Positions 1 through 11,500 of a stretch of DNA of 26,003 nucleotides are shown here, in pieces. Numbering within the stretch: the stretch's first letter is position 1; the number at the start of each line of letters is the position of its first letter. The notes beneath the pieces were generated by a model. The model was given only the letters and a program-made list of their open reading frames with translations, did not search any database and was not told where the DNA came from. The position numbers and the translations under genes were made by a program. Origin of the DNA: a virus; the IMG/VR virus record IMGVR_UViG_3300020205_000095, positions 1 to 26,003 of that record. One strand, given 5' to 3'.

Positions 1-621
1 ATTAGTAGTCTCAATAACTAGATTTCCTGTTACAGTATCTAAATATACGTTAGATCCATTTGGACCACCTCCAACGCTAGGAATTTTATTTTCAAGTTTA
101 ATAGAGAAATTAGAAAAATACTTATCAGAGGTATTTTGAATTCCTAAAATATTATTATGATTATATTGTTGTTGTATTGATGAAAGATTTTTAATAGGTT
201 GATATGATACCTTTTGTCCATTCACAATATCATTACGTGCAATATTAATTAATTCATGCCCTCCAATATTTTCAAAAATTAAATCTGTCATTACCTCAAT
301 TGGAACTGAGTCATCATTGAATAATATTGTATCAATTGGTGCAGTTTTTACTGTTGTTGCTGGAGGCGAAGAAACTGCTGGTGTTGCTGGAACTTGTGGA
401 ACTGCAGCAATAAGACTTGCTGATTTTTCTTTAGTTACTGATTGAGTAAATAAATTAGCTTGTTTTTCTGCAATAACTACTGCTGTATTAACTTTTTGTT
501 CAGCTGCTAAAGCTGCTGTTTCTGTTTTAGCTACATTTGCCAATAGCTCTTTTATTGAAGGTTTTTTTTCATAACTTTTGCTGGCACTTGGTCTAGCAAA
601 TGCATCAAGATATTCAGCCAT
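1..621 (-). CDS. Minor tail protein, N-terminal 207 aa (runs off window)
   Basis: The open frame starts at ATG 621, one base past the stop of the tail hub gene, and continues without a stop to base 1, so the C-terminus is missing. GAGG inside the last codons of the hub gene can act as ribosome binding site. The first ~20 residues are followed by a Lys/Ala/Glu-rich helical stretch (~20-70), a Pro/Ala/Val/Thr-rich linker (~72-95, with PQVPATPAVSSPPATT), and then a folded-looking segment containing DLIFENIGGHELINIARNDI and YQPIKNLSSIQQQYN. That segment resembles N-terminal parts of minor tail proteins placed just after the hub gene in actinobacterial phages (family knowledge, from memory). After it comes a beta-type segment with a GGGPNG turn. 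The role as a tail-tip or fibre-associated protein is inferred mainly from position. No enzymatic motif is visible in the part present. Confidence 0.75.
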   Translation of the reverse strand, partial: MAEYLDAFARPSASKSYEKKPSIKELLANVAKTETAALAAEQKVNTAVVIAEKQANLFTQSVTKEKSASLIAAVPQVPATPAVSSPPATTVKTAPIDTILFNDDSVPIEVMTDLIFENIGGHELINIARNDIVNGQKVSYQPIKNLSSIQQQYNHNNILGIQNTSDKYFSNFSIKLENKIPSVGGGPNGSNVYLDTVTGNLVIETTN

Positions 622-622
622 T

Positions 623-3600
623 TTATACCTCGCTCAAATATACTGACATGTTGGGTCCACTATTATTTCTAGAATACTCTATATTATATACTACAAACCT
701 ATCTGTGTCAGATGAGATAAGATCCATGTTAGAAGAGTCTTTATAGCTTAATGTCACAATGTCTCCAAGCTGTAATGTTGGTATTGCAAACATGTTAATT
801 CCAATAGATTTTTTAGGTTTCATCAATTTATTAATAATCCAGCCCATTAATGCATTTGCATCATCATCTGTTTGAATGTATAGGCTATCTATAGAAAATT
901 CATTTTTTCCATATATCATTCTACTTTGTCTTATTTCATCATACTTTAATTTTTCTACAAGTGGAGAATAAACTAGTGAACTACCCTTGAATTCTGGATC
1001 TGATAAATTACCACGTTTTTTAAAATAGTCATCAACAGTTAACTCCTGAGTAGTATCTTGAGTAAATGTTATTCCTTGTATTCTTAAAAAATTTCCAGTA
1101 GTTTCATCTAAACTTAATGCTTTATCTGTAGCATTAAATATTAAAAATTCTGCCCCATAAGAATCTGCTTGAAATCCAGAAGTAGTGTAACCCTTAATTC
1201 TATTAAATGTTGGAGACATTTGTGCATAAAGTGCTGGGTATGCACGATCATATCTGATGTCAAAATATGCACACTCTCTCATAATTGACCCAAACTCTTC
1301 AAAATACATATTGTATTTGGGTGGCTGTTGTGCGCTAAGTCCAGATAGATATGTGCTTTGTATAATTCCACTCATTGCGTATTTAGTAAATGACTCATTA
1401 GCATTAACCTTTCCTTCTGAAAAAGCAGAAGATAAAGTTTCACCAACAGTAAACACACTATTTTGTGAATAGTTTTCTGAAAGTGCATAAACATTTTCAA
1501 ACATACACCTTGAAGAACCACGAGTAAATATAGCCATATTGTTATATACTGGAAGTGGATCTGTATCATCTACAATCTTAATTAACTTATTATTGATGTA
1601 TAAAAAGAATCTCCTAGTCTTTCCAATGTCTTGATACTCTACAGATAGGTCGTATACTGTTGGATTTTCCTCAGAAGCCATTCTATATTGTCCAGTAAAT
1701 CTTCCGTCGTCTACTAGAATCTTTGATAGCCCTCCCCATAATTTTACAGGTATTGCTTTACTGCTAGTAGATTCTTTTTTAATTTTATAAAAAACAATAT
1801 TGTTTATTGATTTTTCTGCGTTGCCCTTAGTGTCAATTTTTAAGTATGAATTTATATTATCTTCTGTTAATGCAACAATTTCAAAATAGTATCCATTATT
1901 AGTTTCTGGATTAAGCAAAACAGCCAGTCCGCCAGAACCACCACCAATATTTACATTTTGATCAGTCTGGGTTCCAGAGGTTTGATAATAGGTTGTGCTT
2001 CCAATTGGGGTTTGTGTTCTAGTTTCATTATTTTCAATTTTTCCAACAATACGAATTCTAGTTCCAAAATGTTTATACGCATTGTTAAGTTCTTTATATA
2101 CATAAGAAACAAAGTTTAATGGAGTTTCTGTTGTTTTAAAAGATGGACCATTCATTACTAATGCAGAAGATTGAATAGTTCCGCTTGTTGTGCTTTTTAA
2201 ATTATTAACTGCAGTTTCAGTTAAATAATTTGTTGCCATAAAGTTTTTAATAATGCCATTTCTTGTGGTTTGTCTAGCAAAAGTATTATTTACTCCAGCA
2301 GCGCCTAACGTAGTTGCTGGATACGTAACATCGGAATCCAACTTGGTTGTAAACATATAACTAGATTCCATTTCACATCCACGAACATAATCATTGTTTG
2401 ACCAGTATGGACTGATTCCTGCAGTATGTGCAGAAATTGATGTTCCAAATTGGGCACGACCATGCTCAACGACATCTCCATTTTGCAATCTATTGACTCC
2501 ATCAACAACTTCATAGTATGGAATGGAGTAAATTCTTATCAAACCAGTTGGATATATTTTTCCATTAAACGGTAGTGATGAAAAATACTTTTGATATTCC
2601 TGGTTATCGCTAATCCAAACGTTTCCAGTTCCTGTAATATTAAACTCTGCTGCATCATACCTAATAATTTCTCCATTAGAGTATATGTATCCCTGATACC
2701 TTGTTAGCCAATATACATTTTCTCCAAGATCAATTATATTATTAGTAACAGCATGGTTTACTACTGTTGGTGCTGTGGTAGTAATATTAGAATTTAATGG
2801 CATTGCTCCCAATACATAACTACCCTGCTTTGAAGCAAGTTCATTAATTGTTTTTGTGTTGTCTGTTCCAGATACTTCCCACAATAATGCAGGCTTATAT
2901 ATCCATGTTTTTTCTTGGTCTAGTAAACTTGATTGACGAATTGATCCATACGAACGCTGAATATACCTTGTAGTATAGTTAATTTTACCGTCGTTATATA
3001 TTTTTTTATCTTTAGATGCAATAGAAATAATATTTGGAAGGTTTCCAGATGTTGAATTCTCAATTACACCTGTATCTGACTGCCCATTGTTTCCAGAAAT
3101 AACAAAGTCTGTGCTTCTTTGTTCTTCAGTAGGCATAAGATAATCTTTGCTCATTACGATAAAGTTATTATATTCATCAAAAAACATTGCTGTTTGTGTT
3201 GCTATTGCTAACTGATTTAATACTTCTGCAACATTTTGGTCTGGGGCAACAAAGAAATATGGAATAACTGGATCGGACTCACCAGGAACTCTTCTAAAAA
3301 CATAATTGCTAAATCCAATATAGTCTAATAATGTTGTAATAGCATAACTTAAAGAACTTTGAGTTGTAAGTAATCTTGGAGCAGGCATAGATTCTAGGAA
3401 AAAGAAAAAGTCTCTTAGCTGAATTGACAAAGTGCCAGCAGTTACATCAGCCTGTGGAAATCCTTCGGAGTATAAAGACTTAATGGGAATATGATAGTCA
3501 TATCCGTCTACACCTAAAACAGCTTCATAAAAATTAAACTTTATATTTTTTCTTACATATTTTGAAATAATACTATTAGAGTTCTGATCATTAAAAGCTT

Positions 3601-4933
3601 GGTCATCATCAAATAAAGATATCTCTCCATTAGAAGCTAATAGTTGTCCTACTGGTAAAGAAGTCACACCAATATCAGAAAGCATCTTCGTAATTTTAAA
3701 ATCTATAACCTTGTCTGAGATATCTGCTACTAATCTTGGAGACATTTCAATTAAATCAAATGTAGAATCAAACTTATTCATGGTAGTTACTGCTACCCTA
3801 ATTCCTTTAACATATGAAAATTCACGGTATGTTATTCCGCCATCTATATCATTATTAAATGAATCTGGAGATGTAAAGTCTGTTACAAAATTAGTATTTC
3901 CAGTAACTGATTCTGATCCCAACTTCCAACCATATTGCGGTATAAAAGAAGTGTATGCTCCGTTAATCCAAATATAAAATAATCCACGCTCACCATCATT
4001 TTCTACTACAAGGTAAGCATAACCTTCTAGGCTTAACTCTGGTAGCAATGTATCTGATGATAATCTATCTGCAAATACAAAACTAGTTGCATATTCTTCT
4101 GGGATTATTAATCCATATTCTAATTCTAAATATCCATCATTATCAACTATAGCTTCCCCAGATTCACGCAGATCATTTTCGTTAAAGTTATATGCATCTA
4201 CCCAACTATTATTTTTAAGATATTGAATCTTCCATCTTTTGGGAACTGTTTTATTTGTTTCTCCGTATAGTGGATCTATAATAGTAGATGTTGGTGTAGT
4301 AAATGGTCCAAGGTTAACATCTCCTACGTTTGTTTGCATTTTTACAACAATCCTATTAGTTGGAACTTCTTCTTTATATACTACAAATGGAACAGCATCA
4401 TCAATATAATTTAATCCATTAGATATATTTTTTGCAATACCACGCTCAATATTATTTTCAGTTCTATATGATGTCCAATATTTAAACTCATCATACCTTG
4501 AAGGCATATAGTATCTTGGTCTTTGTGCCATTAAAGCACCCGAGTTTGCAAGAAATCTGTTATTAAAATATAGTGGTTTATTGATTCCTGATCTTGGTCT
4601 AAATGGTTTTAAACAATCTTCTAATGAATATATCATTTTCATTTTATCTTTAGTTGCCGTAAATTTTTGAGGAACATTTAAATTATCAAAACCACCATCA
4701 ATTACTACATCTGCGTCTGTAGCATTTGTGTAGTAGTTTCCGGAATCGGATGAGTCAAAAACATTTGGTAGAGTATGGTATGTAGAACCAGCAGTTAAAG
4801 GACGGTATCTATAGTTTCCGAGTTTAAAAATATTATCGGGCATATTCATATTCCACTCAGCAAGAACTAAAGATTCTAGCCTTACAGTTGAAGATGTTTC
4901 TAAGTGTGTCTTTAATGCCTCATTAACAAACAC
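623..4933 (-). CDS. Tail hub / tail-tip minor protein with jellyroll-like insertion (1436 aa)
   Basis: Very large tail-tip protein read directly after the distal-tail-like gene; the start is GTG at 4933, with AGAGGT just upstream and one base between the preceding stop and the start. Residues ~500-600 (RDFFFFLESM, then NVAEVLNQLAIATQTAMFFD) and the last ~120 residues (ANALMGWIINKL, LQLGDIVTLSYKD) look like the split beta domains of gp27/Tal-type tail hubs, in which the protein closes the distal tail and carries host-contact modules. Residues ~950-1160 form a separate beta-rich unit with jellyroll-type strands (FGTRIRIVGKIEN, NGYYFEIVALTED, RRFFLYINNKLIKIVDD, CMFENVYALSENY), suggesting a carbohydrate-binding insertion. 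A Gly-rich turn (GGGSGG) sits inside it. No catalytic signature was seen. The tail-tip role is well supported by order (tape measure, distal tail, hub); the receptor-binding role is inference. Confidence 0.8.
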   Translation of the reverse strand: MFVNEALKTHLETSSTVRLESLVLAEWNMNMPDNIFKLGNYRYRPLTAGSTYHTLPNVFDSSDSGNYYTNATDADVVIDGGFDNLNVPQKFTATKDKMKMIYSLEDCLKPFRPRSGINKPLYFNNRFLANSGALMAQRPRYYMPSRYDEFKYWTSYRTENNIERGIAKNISNGLNYIDDAVPFVVYKEEVPTNRIVVKMQTNVGDVNLGPFTTPTSTIIDPLYGETNKTVPKRWKIQYLKNNSWVDAYNFNENDLRESGEAIVDNDGYLELEYGLIIPEEYATSFVFADRLSSDTLLPELSLEGYAYLVVENDGERGLFYIWINGAYTSFIPQYGWKLGSESVTGNTNFVTDFTSPDSFNNDIDGGITYREFSYVKGIRVAVTTMNKFDSTFDLIEMSPRLVADISDKVIDFKITKMLSDIGVTSLPVGQLLASNGEISLFDDDQAFNDQNSNSIISKYVRKNIKFNFYEAVLGVDGYDYHIPIKSLYSEGFPQADVTAGTLSIQLRDFFFFLESMPAPRLLTTQSSLSYAITTLLDYIGFSNYVFRRVPGESDPVIPYFFVAPDQNVAEVLNQLAIATQTAMFFDEYNNFIVMSKDYLMPTEEQRSTDFVISGNNGQSDTGVIENSTSGNLPNIISIASKDKKIYNDGKINYTTRYIQRSYGSIRQSSLLDQEKTWIYKPALLWEVSGTDNTKTINELASKQGSYVLGAMPLNSNITTTAPTVVNHAVTNNIIDLGENVYWLTRYQGYIYSNGEIIRYDAAEFNITGTGNVWISDNQEYQKYFSSLPFNGKIYPTGLIRIYSIPYYEVVDGVNRLQNGDVVEHGRAQFGTSISAHTAGISPYWSNNDYVRGCEMESSYMFTTKLDSDVTYPATTLGAAGVNNTFARQTTRNGIIKNFMATNYLTETAVNNLKSTTSGTIQSSALVMNGPSFKTTETPLNFVSYVYKELNNAYKHFGTRIRIVGKIENNETRTQTPIGSTTYYQTSGTQTDQNVNIGGGSGGLAVLLNPETNNGYYFEIVALTEDNINSYLKIDTKGNAEKSINNIVFYKIKKESTSSKAIPVKLWGGLSKILVDDGRFTGQYRMASEENPTVYDLSVEYQDIGKTRRFFLYINNKLIKIVDDTDPLPVYNNMAIFTRGSSRCMFENVYALSENYSQNSVFTVGETLSSAFSEGKVNANESFTKYAMSGIIQSTYLSGLSAQQPPKYNMYFEEFGSIMRECAYFDIRYDRAYPALYAQMSPTFNRIKGYTTSGFQADSYGAEFLIFNATDKALSLDETTGNFLRIQGITFTQDTTQELTVDDYFKKRGNLSDPEFKGSSLVYSPLVEKLKYDEIRQSRMIYGKNEFSIDSLYIQTDDDANALMGWIINKLMKPKKSIGINMFAIPTLQLGDIVTLSYKDSSNMDLISSDTDRFVVYNIEYSRNNSGPNMSVYLSEV

Positions 4934-4934
4934 T

Positions 4935-5570
4935 CTAGACCTCTTCCAGAGTTACCGATATATTCCAAAGATCATGATTAGACCCACCACGTTTTGTAAC
5001 GGTATAACTAAAATCTGCAAAGTAAACCTGCATAATTTGATTGTATTGAGCCAAGTGCCCAAAAGCTGCATCATCTTTTCCAAAATTAGAATACTTATCA
5101 TAAGCAAGATAAATCCAAAATGGTCCTGGATGGTTTTCATACCAGTCTAGTAACTCTACTCCACCTGCACCACCATCAGCTGTAAATTCTCCATTGCTAT
5201 TTTTATAGGGGGATACGCCAGAAGCACTGAATGATGGGTCTTGATAATATGATCTTGATGGTAGATTATTCCAAGACAAGTTCATTGTTAGTTTATCTGC
5301 AATATGATAAGACCTCATCCTGCCATTAATAGTTCTTTGACGTTGTTCTATTCTAGTTGGATTAAATTGAAGTTCCCCACGATTATGGTCAGACAGGACT
5401 AGGAACTGGTCTATTAGGGCCTCATCAGTCTCTGCTGGCACCTCTGCGCCTATTTCAAAGCCTGTTGGTAGATAAACTCCATTTACTAGGGTTCCAGCAT
5501 TCTCAGACCACAGAAGGGCTTGTGGTCGCTGGTATCTACGTCTGCCTGCTAAATATGCTGCGGTAGCCAT
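4935..5570 (-). CDS. Distal-tail-like minor tail protein (211 aa)
   Basis: The ATG at 5570 shares a base with the stop of the tape-measure gene (TAATG), and GAGGA lies just upstream, so it is translated as part of the tail operon. The protein begins with a basic segment (GRRRYQRPQALLW), has a mixed middle, a Gly/Ser/Asn-rich loop (~115-137), and ends in a beta-rich portion (HPGPFWIYLAYDKY, IMQVYFADFSYTVTKRGG, LWNISVTLEEV). Length, beta content and position between the tape measure and the large hub protein fit the Dit (distal tail) slot of siphophages, where a ring of this protein joins the tail tube to the tip. I recognise the general type from actinophage minor tail proteins but cannot confirm a Dit fold by eye. 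Confidence 0.75.
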   Translation of the reverse strand: MATAAYLAGRRRYQRPQALLWSENAGTLVNGVYLPTGFEIGAEVPAETDEALIDQFLVLSDHNRGELQFNPTRIEQRQRTINGRMRSYHIADKLTMNLSWNNLPSRSYYQDPSFSASGVSPYKNSNGEFTADGGAGGVELLDWYENHPGPFWIYLAYDKYSNFGKDDAAFGHLAQYNQIMQVYFADFSYTVTKRGGSNHDLWNISVTLEEV

Positions 5571-8500
5571 TATCTTTGTCCTCTGATTCTTTGTGCATCA
5601 ATATATTTAATCTGACTTATTACTGCATTTGCAATATCGCCAGAACTTGCATTTGATTGTGGAACTGTAATTCCAATATTATAATTATACATGGCGCTGG
5701 AGTTATCTACCATGGTATTTGAACCAGAAGACCCAGCACTATAAGAAGTTGATTTTGGCATTTTAAAACTTGGATTATTCATTGCTGATAGCATCGGGCC
5801 ATACTTATCTACAGACGATTTACTCATTACAAACTCTCCTGGAGTTAGCATAGCTGGAACTGTATCTGTTCCTCTTGATAGTCCACCTTTTGCAAAATAT
5901 TTAGGAACTAAGCCACCTTTTGCAAAACCCATTCCAGCCCCAGGACGGAAAATAGCATCTTCATATTTAGTTAAATCTCTAATCTCTTGGTCTGTTAATC
6001 CTAGATCATCCGTTTTTGTTACAAATCCACCACCACCGCCACCACCACTACTTTGAGCAGCAGATACGGCAGCCCATGCAGCAGCAATTGCTAAGACAGC
6101 TGCTTCTTGATCTTTAAGAATACCATTAATATTGGTCAAAGTTCCAGGAAGTGCATCTACTATTAGTTTTTGCTTATCCCATTCAATTCTTTGATTATCA
6201 ATTACATCAAGTTGGTCTTGAAGTTTTTTCTCTAGAGCTTCAAGTTTTGTTTTTTGTATTTCTAATTTACTATTCTGTGTGTCAAGGTCTAAATTTCTTT
6301 TTTGTTCAATAGCATATATTTGCTGGCTGATTTGGTATTGACGTTCCTCAATTTGAGCTCTTGTCATTCCATTAACCAATAAGGCATCTAGTTCTTTCTT
6401 TCTTGCAGCTTCTAAAGATCCAGTCTGTTGCCCTAAAGCATTTTGTGCTGCAGATGCTCTCATATCTTGTGCTGCTGCTGCAGCTGCAGATATATCTCCC
6501 TGAGACAATGCATCTGCCAAAGTTAGTTGTTGTTTTTGTTGACCTGCTATTTCAGAATTAATCTCTGATATTTGTTGTAATGCACTTGCTTGCAAATCAT
6601 ACTTATCATTAATTGCCTGTGACTGATGATCTATAATTGCAAGGTTATTAGATAATACAGTTGATTCATCATTTAATGGCTTTAGTGCAGTTTCTGCATC
6701 TTTATTTATTTTATCAATTTCAGCTTGAACTTCATCAACAGCAGTCTTTGCAGCTTTAATTAATGGGTCAAGGGCTTGACGTGCCTGTGCTTCTTGAATT
6801 CTAAAATGTTCCATAGCTTGATCAAATGCTTGCCCAAATGCTTCTATACTCTTTTTAACATCTGCAAATGGATCTATAACACGAGCAAGATTTTCTTGTG
6901 ATTTAATATTTTTATCTATTATAGCTTTTAATTCTTTATAGGATAAAGTAGCATATTTTGGATTGTTAATAAGATTTACCATATCAACATCATTTATTAA
7001 TTCTTCTGCTTCTTTAGTATCATACCCAGATTTAGTTAAACGCTCATAGGCTTGTTTTTTTGCATTAATATCTTTTGTCTGTTGTTTTAAATTAGATAAT
7101 GCTGTAGCTGCACCCAATGCTTTTTCTACTTCATTTGCTTTACCTTGAGCTTTTTGAAGTTGTTTCACTAGCTTTGCCCATTCACCTGTTCCAGCTTTAA
7201 TTTTTCCTGCTGCAACATCTGCTGCAATTAAAGAATCTGACGCCATGTCTGAAGCAGTTTTTGCATCTACCCCAGCTGCCCTTAATGTGTTGTAAGCTTT
7301 AGCTTGCTCTCTAATTGACTTAATTTTTTCTTGCATATTTTTTAAAGCACTTGGTTTATCTTCTCCACTACCTATTTCTTGAAAAGCAGCTGCAGTTGCT
7401 TTATTTAATTCTGCTATTATTTTTCCAGCTTCTGCTATTTTATCTTTAAATTTTGTCAATATCTCTTCTGCGCTTTTTGCTTCTCTTGCAGAAACATTAT
7501 CTTTTTCTACAGTTTCCATTGCTCTTATAACTTGTGCAGTTACTGCAACACCAGCAGCTTTTGCTTGAAGAATAAGTAATTTTGAAGATATTGTTTCAAT
7601 TCCTTCTGCAGATTTTTGAAGATCTTTTGGAAGACTTTTCATTAATTCTGCCATCAAAAACATTCCTGCTGGTGCAGGCATTCCAGAAATACTTTCTTTA
7701 ATTTTATCAAAAGCCATAGCAAATTGTTCTGAAGATATTGTTGAATTCTGTAGTTGCCCAGATAATCCATTAATCATTCCTACTATAGATTTTGATGCTG
7801 TGCTTAAGCTTGTTTTAAGATTATCTGACATTGTTTCAATTGTATTACCGTAAAATTGATCTATATAGGTAGAATATCCAGTAGCAAAATTCTTAGATAA
7901 ATTTTTAGCAAGTGCATCTGTTGTTTTTTCTAATGTTTTCATTCCATCTTTGCTAGCCAAATCTATACTTTTAACATCAAATTTTATACTAGTCTTGCCA
8001 GCTTCTTCTTGAAGGGCATTTATAATAGTTTGAACTTGATCTGCTGCATATCCTTTACCCTTAAGTTGAATTGCCAAGGAATTAAATATAAGCTCTGCTT
8101 GTTTAGATGTAGCTGCTTTTAATGAAGTAATATCTTTTGCAAAAGTTTTTTGAAATCCTTCATCAGCCTTTAACTGTTCAAGTTGTGTTCTTTGAGCAGA
8201 ACTTGTTGCAAGCTGTGGAGTAGCAGATTCAAACTTTGTTTTTGTTTCAACAACACCAAAAAATGATCCAAGCATTTTTAGCTTTTCTGCAGAAAGTGTT
8301 GCAGCATCACCAAGACCTTCAATAGCAAGTCTTTCTTTTTCTCTTTGATTATTAATATACTTAATAATAGATACGCCTGCTGTTATAACGCCTATTGCTA
8401 TTCCTATAGGGCCAAGGAATTTTGCTATCATCCCACCAAATCTAAGCAGGTTGGGAAGCAACTTTTTAATACCACCAGAAAATAATGTTGTATTTAATGC

Positions 8501-11500
8501 CATCTTTTTCGTTGCAACATTTTCAAGAAGAAGACCAGCATTTTTTGCTCTATTGGTTGCAAGTTGTAGCATATTACTTTGTGTTAATAAACCCGTTACT
8601 GCTTGTAGTGCAAACATTGCTCCAGTTACTTTAGATATTGTTCCAGACATTTCTCCAAGTTTACCGCCAGACATTGAGGCAATTCCTGAAAGTGATGAAA
8701 CTGCAAAAGATGCACCCATTAAAGATCTATCAAGTTTTTGCATTCTTTGTGTTGCAGTTTCTGTTGCTCTTGCATTTTCAATTACTTTTTGTGTAGTGTC
8801 TGGACCCATTGGCATATTTGCAGCAACAGTGCTCATTGGAAGTGATGGATCACCTTGTGGTCTTGATGCTACTCTTCTAACTCTTTTACCTGGAATTCTT
8901 GTAGGGGCACCCTCTGGGCTTGATGCTACTCTTCTACGATTTTGTGTTCCTCTAACTGCTGCGGTAGATAGGCTAGATCCTGATTTTTCTACATCATCTT
9001 GACGATTGGCCATTCCAACTTCAAGGCCTCTAGCAATATCTTCTCCAATTGGAATTGTTCTTTTAGATGGTGATCTAGTTCCTGCTGCTCTAGCTGTTGC
9101 TAAAACTGCTTCATCTGTAATCTCTGTGGCCATTGCTCCAACACCGCCACGTTTTCTTTTACTTGAACTCGATCCAGGAGTAACACGACCACTGGTTCTT
9201 GGAACACCTCCTTCAGTTGTAACAATTTTGCTTAGTGATGGATCTGCTTTTTGAGCATCTAACATTAACTGTGCTTGTTCTTTTGTTAAATTATACCTAA
9301 TCTCGGTTATTGTATTTTCTGCAATATCAAGAACTGATTTTAATTCTGCTCCAAATGATCCTAAACCTTCTCTTGCATTTCTTTCTATAATTTCAAAATC
9401 AGCATCTGTTATCTTATAACCCTGAGCGCTCTTGTCAATTAATTCTTGAACTCCAGTTTGAATTGATTTGTCATATGCTTCAATTTGTGGTAAAAGTTTT
9501 TGAAAATCACCTCCGCCAATCTCTATTGATTTCATCCATTTTCTTGGACCACGTTCTACAAAGTCATCCATAAATTTTTGAATTTCAAATCCACCATGAG
9601 CCATGGCATTATTAATATCACCACGTATATCATATCCAAGTCCACCCTTTGAAGTAACTTGTGCTTCGGGAACTATTCTTGCTAAATCTTCAAGTCTTTT
9701 TAAGGTTGTTGGATCAATAATTCCATTCCTACTTGAAAACATTGCCGATGCTGATGTTTGTGTTCCACCTTGACCCACATGGCCAAACTGTCCTCTTCCC
9801 TGCTGTCCAATATTTGCAGTATACTGTGATCTAAATTCTCTTAAATTTTCTTTTAAGTTTTTCATTGTAACTGACATTTCAGAAGAAATAGTTGTAACAA
9901 GTTCTTTAAAAGGCTCCACTAACTCTGGTCCCATTCTTGATAATTCTGCATCAAGGAATTTTTTTACCTCTAAAGAACTACTTTGTGGCGATGCCATTGA
10001 AGCAATTCTTGAAGAAAAATCTTCGTCCCCAGAATTAAGTCCTCTTTTATATCCTGGTATATTTCCAGCAATCATGCCTTCAATTAGTGGAGCATACTTC
10101 TTTGCCATAGCTGCTGGGATAACTGCTTCTCCAGGAGTAAGCATTGCTGGAACTGTATCGCCCTTACCACTTCCAGGAACACTTATAACTCCATTAGCAT
10201 AACCTTTTCTTGCACCAGGAAGCATCATACCTGGGTTATTAAGCATAAACTTTTGACCAGCAACAGTTGCTTGTTGATATGCCGCAATTAATTGTGCAAC
10301 AGCACTTGCTTCTGCAGTAAATTGTTGTGTTAGTCTGGCATGTGATTGATCTAATGAGTGTGCTGCAGCAGCTGCCTCAATCTGCTCCATTGTCAAATAT
10401 TGAGTTTGCTCTCCAAGTATTTGAGATTGTCCAGTTAATCTTAAATATCCATTGCGAAGAATCATTGCTCCCTTAACTGCGTTAGCAAGTAAGTTAGCAA
10501 GCAAACCAAAAGTCATTAAGAATATAGGACCAAGACCAGCAATACCAAGAGTTATTAATGTAACAACTTTTTTAGTTCCACTAGAAAGATTTCCAAATTT
10601 CTCTAATATGTTTCCAACAAATTCAAGTATTGGGGTTACCGCTTCTAGGAATGCTTGACCCACTGGTATTAATGCAACCTTTAGATCTTCAACTGTTTTC
10701 TTAAACTTATTCATTGATGACTCAGCAGTCATCCCTAATTCTTTTTCAGATAATGAAGATAGTTCTTCTACTGAAGAATTTGCTAATCCAAGAACACGAG
10801 CAGCTTGATTTCCATCTTTTGCTACGTTTGCAAATAGTGTTGATAGACGTGCAAATTGGAATTTACCAAACATTTGCTCAATTGCTTGTGCTCTATTTAA
10901 TGGATCTAGTTGATTGAGTGCTGTTGCAAATTCTATTACTGTTGCCTTAAGGTTTCCTCTATTTTTAGTAACAATATCAGTTGCATTTATGCCAAACTGC
11001 TTAAGCATAGCTGATGCTCTACCTGTTGGATTAATAAGGGCAGCTAGACCAGACTTTAGTGCGTTAGCTCCTTCTGATGCATTGATGCCACCTTCTTTCA
11101 TTGCTGCAATAAAGAATGTTAAATCTTTTACATCTCCACCAAGCTGTTGAATTACTGGGGCTACTTTTGGAATGGCGGTTGTAATATCATCTAGAGATAC
11201 TACTGTTTGGTTTTCTACTGCGTTAAGAAAGTTAATTGAATCTGCAAGCTTATCACTTGACATTCCAAAAGCATTTTGAAGTGCAATAGTTGTTTCAAGT
11301 GCTTTCTGGCTATCAATCTGTCCAAGAACAGATAGTCTTGTTGCCTCTGTTGTTTGACGTTGCAGATCTAATCCTTGAAAACCTGCTGCTGCTGCTTCTG
11401 CAGCTAAACCTACAGTTTGTGATACGGCAATACCATACTTAGTAAATTGTCTTCCAAGCTCTGTAATATTATCTAGGGCTACTTGTGTTTCTTCTTGTGG

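Noticed and set aside
8451-9254. Open frames on the plus strand opposite the tape measure, the longest 183 aa
   Set aside because: They mirror the tape-measure codons, have biased low-complexity products (Leu/Ala/Pro/Ser/Thr), no ribosome binding sites, and run against all transcription signals. The same holds for the other plus-strand frames.
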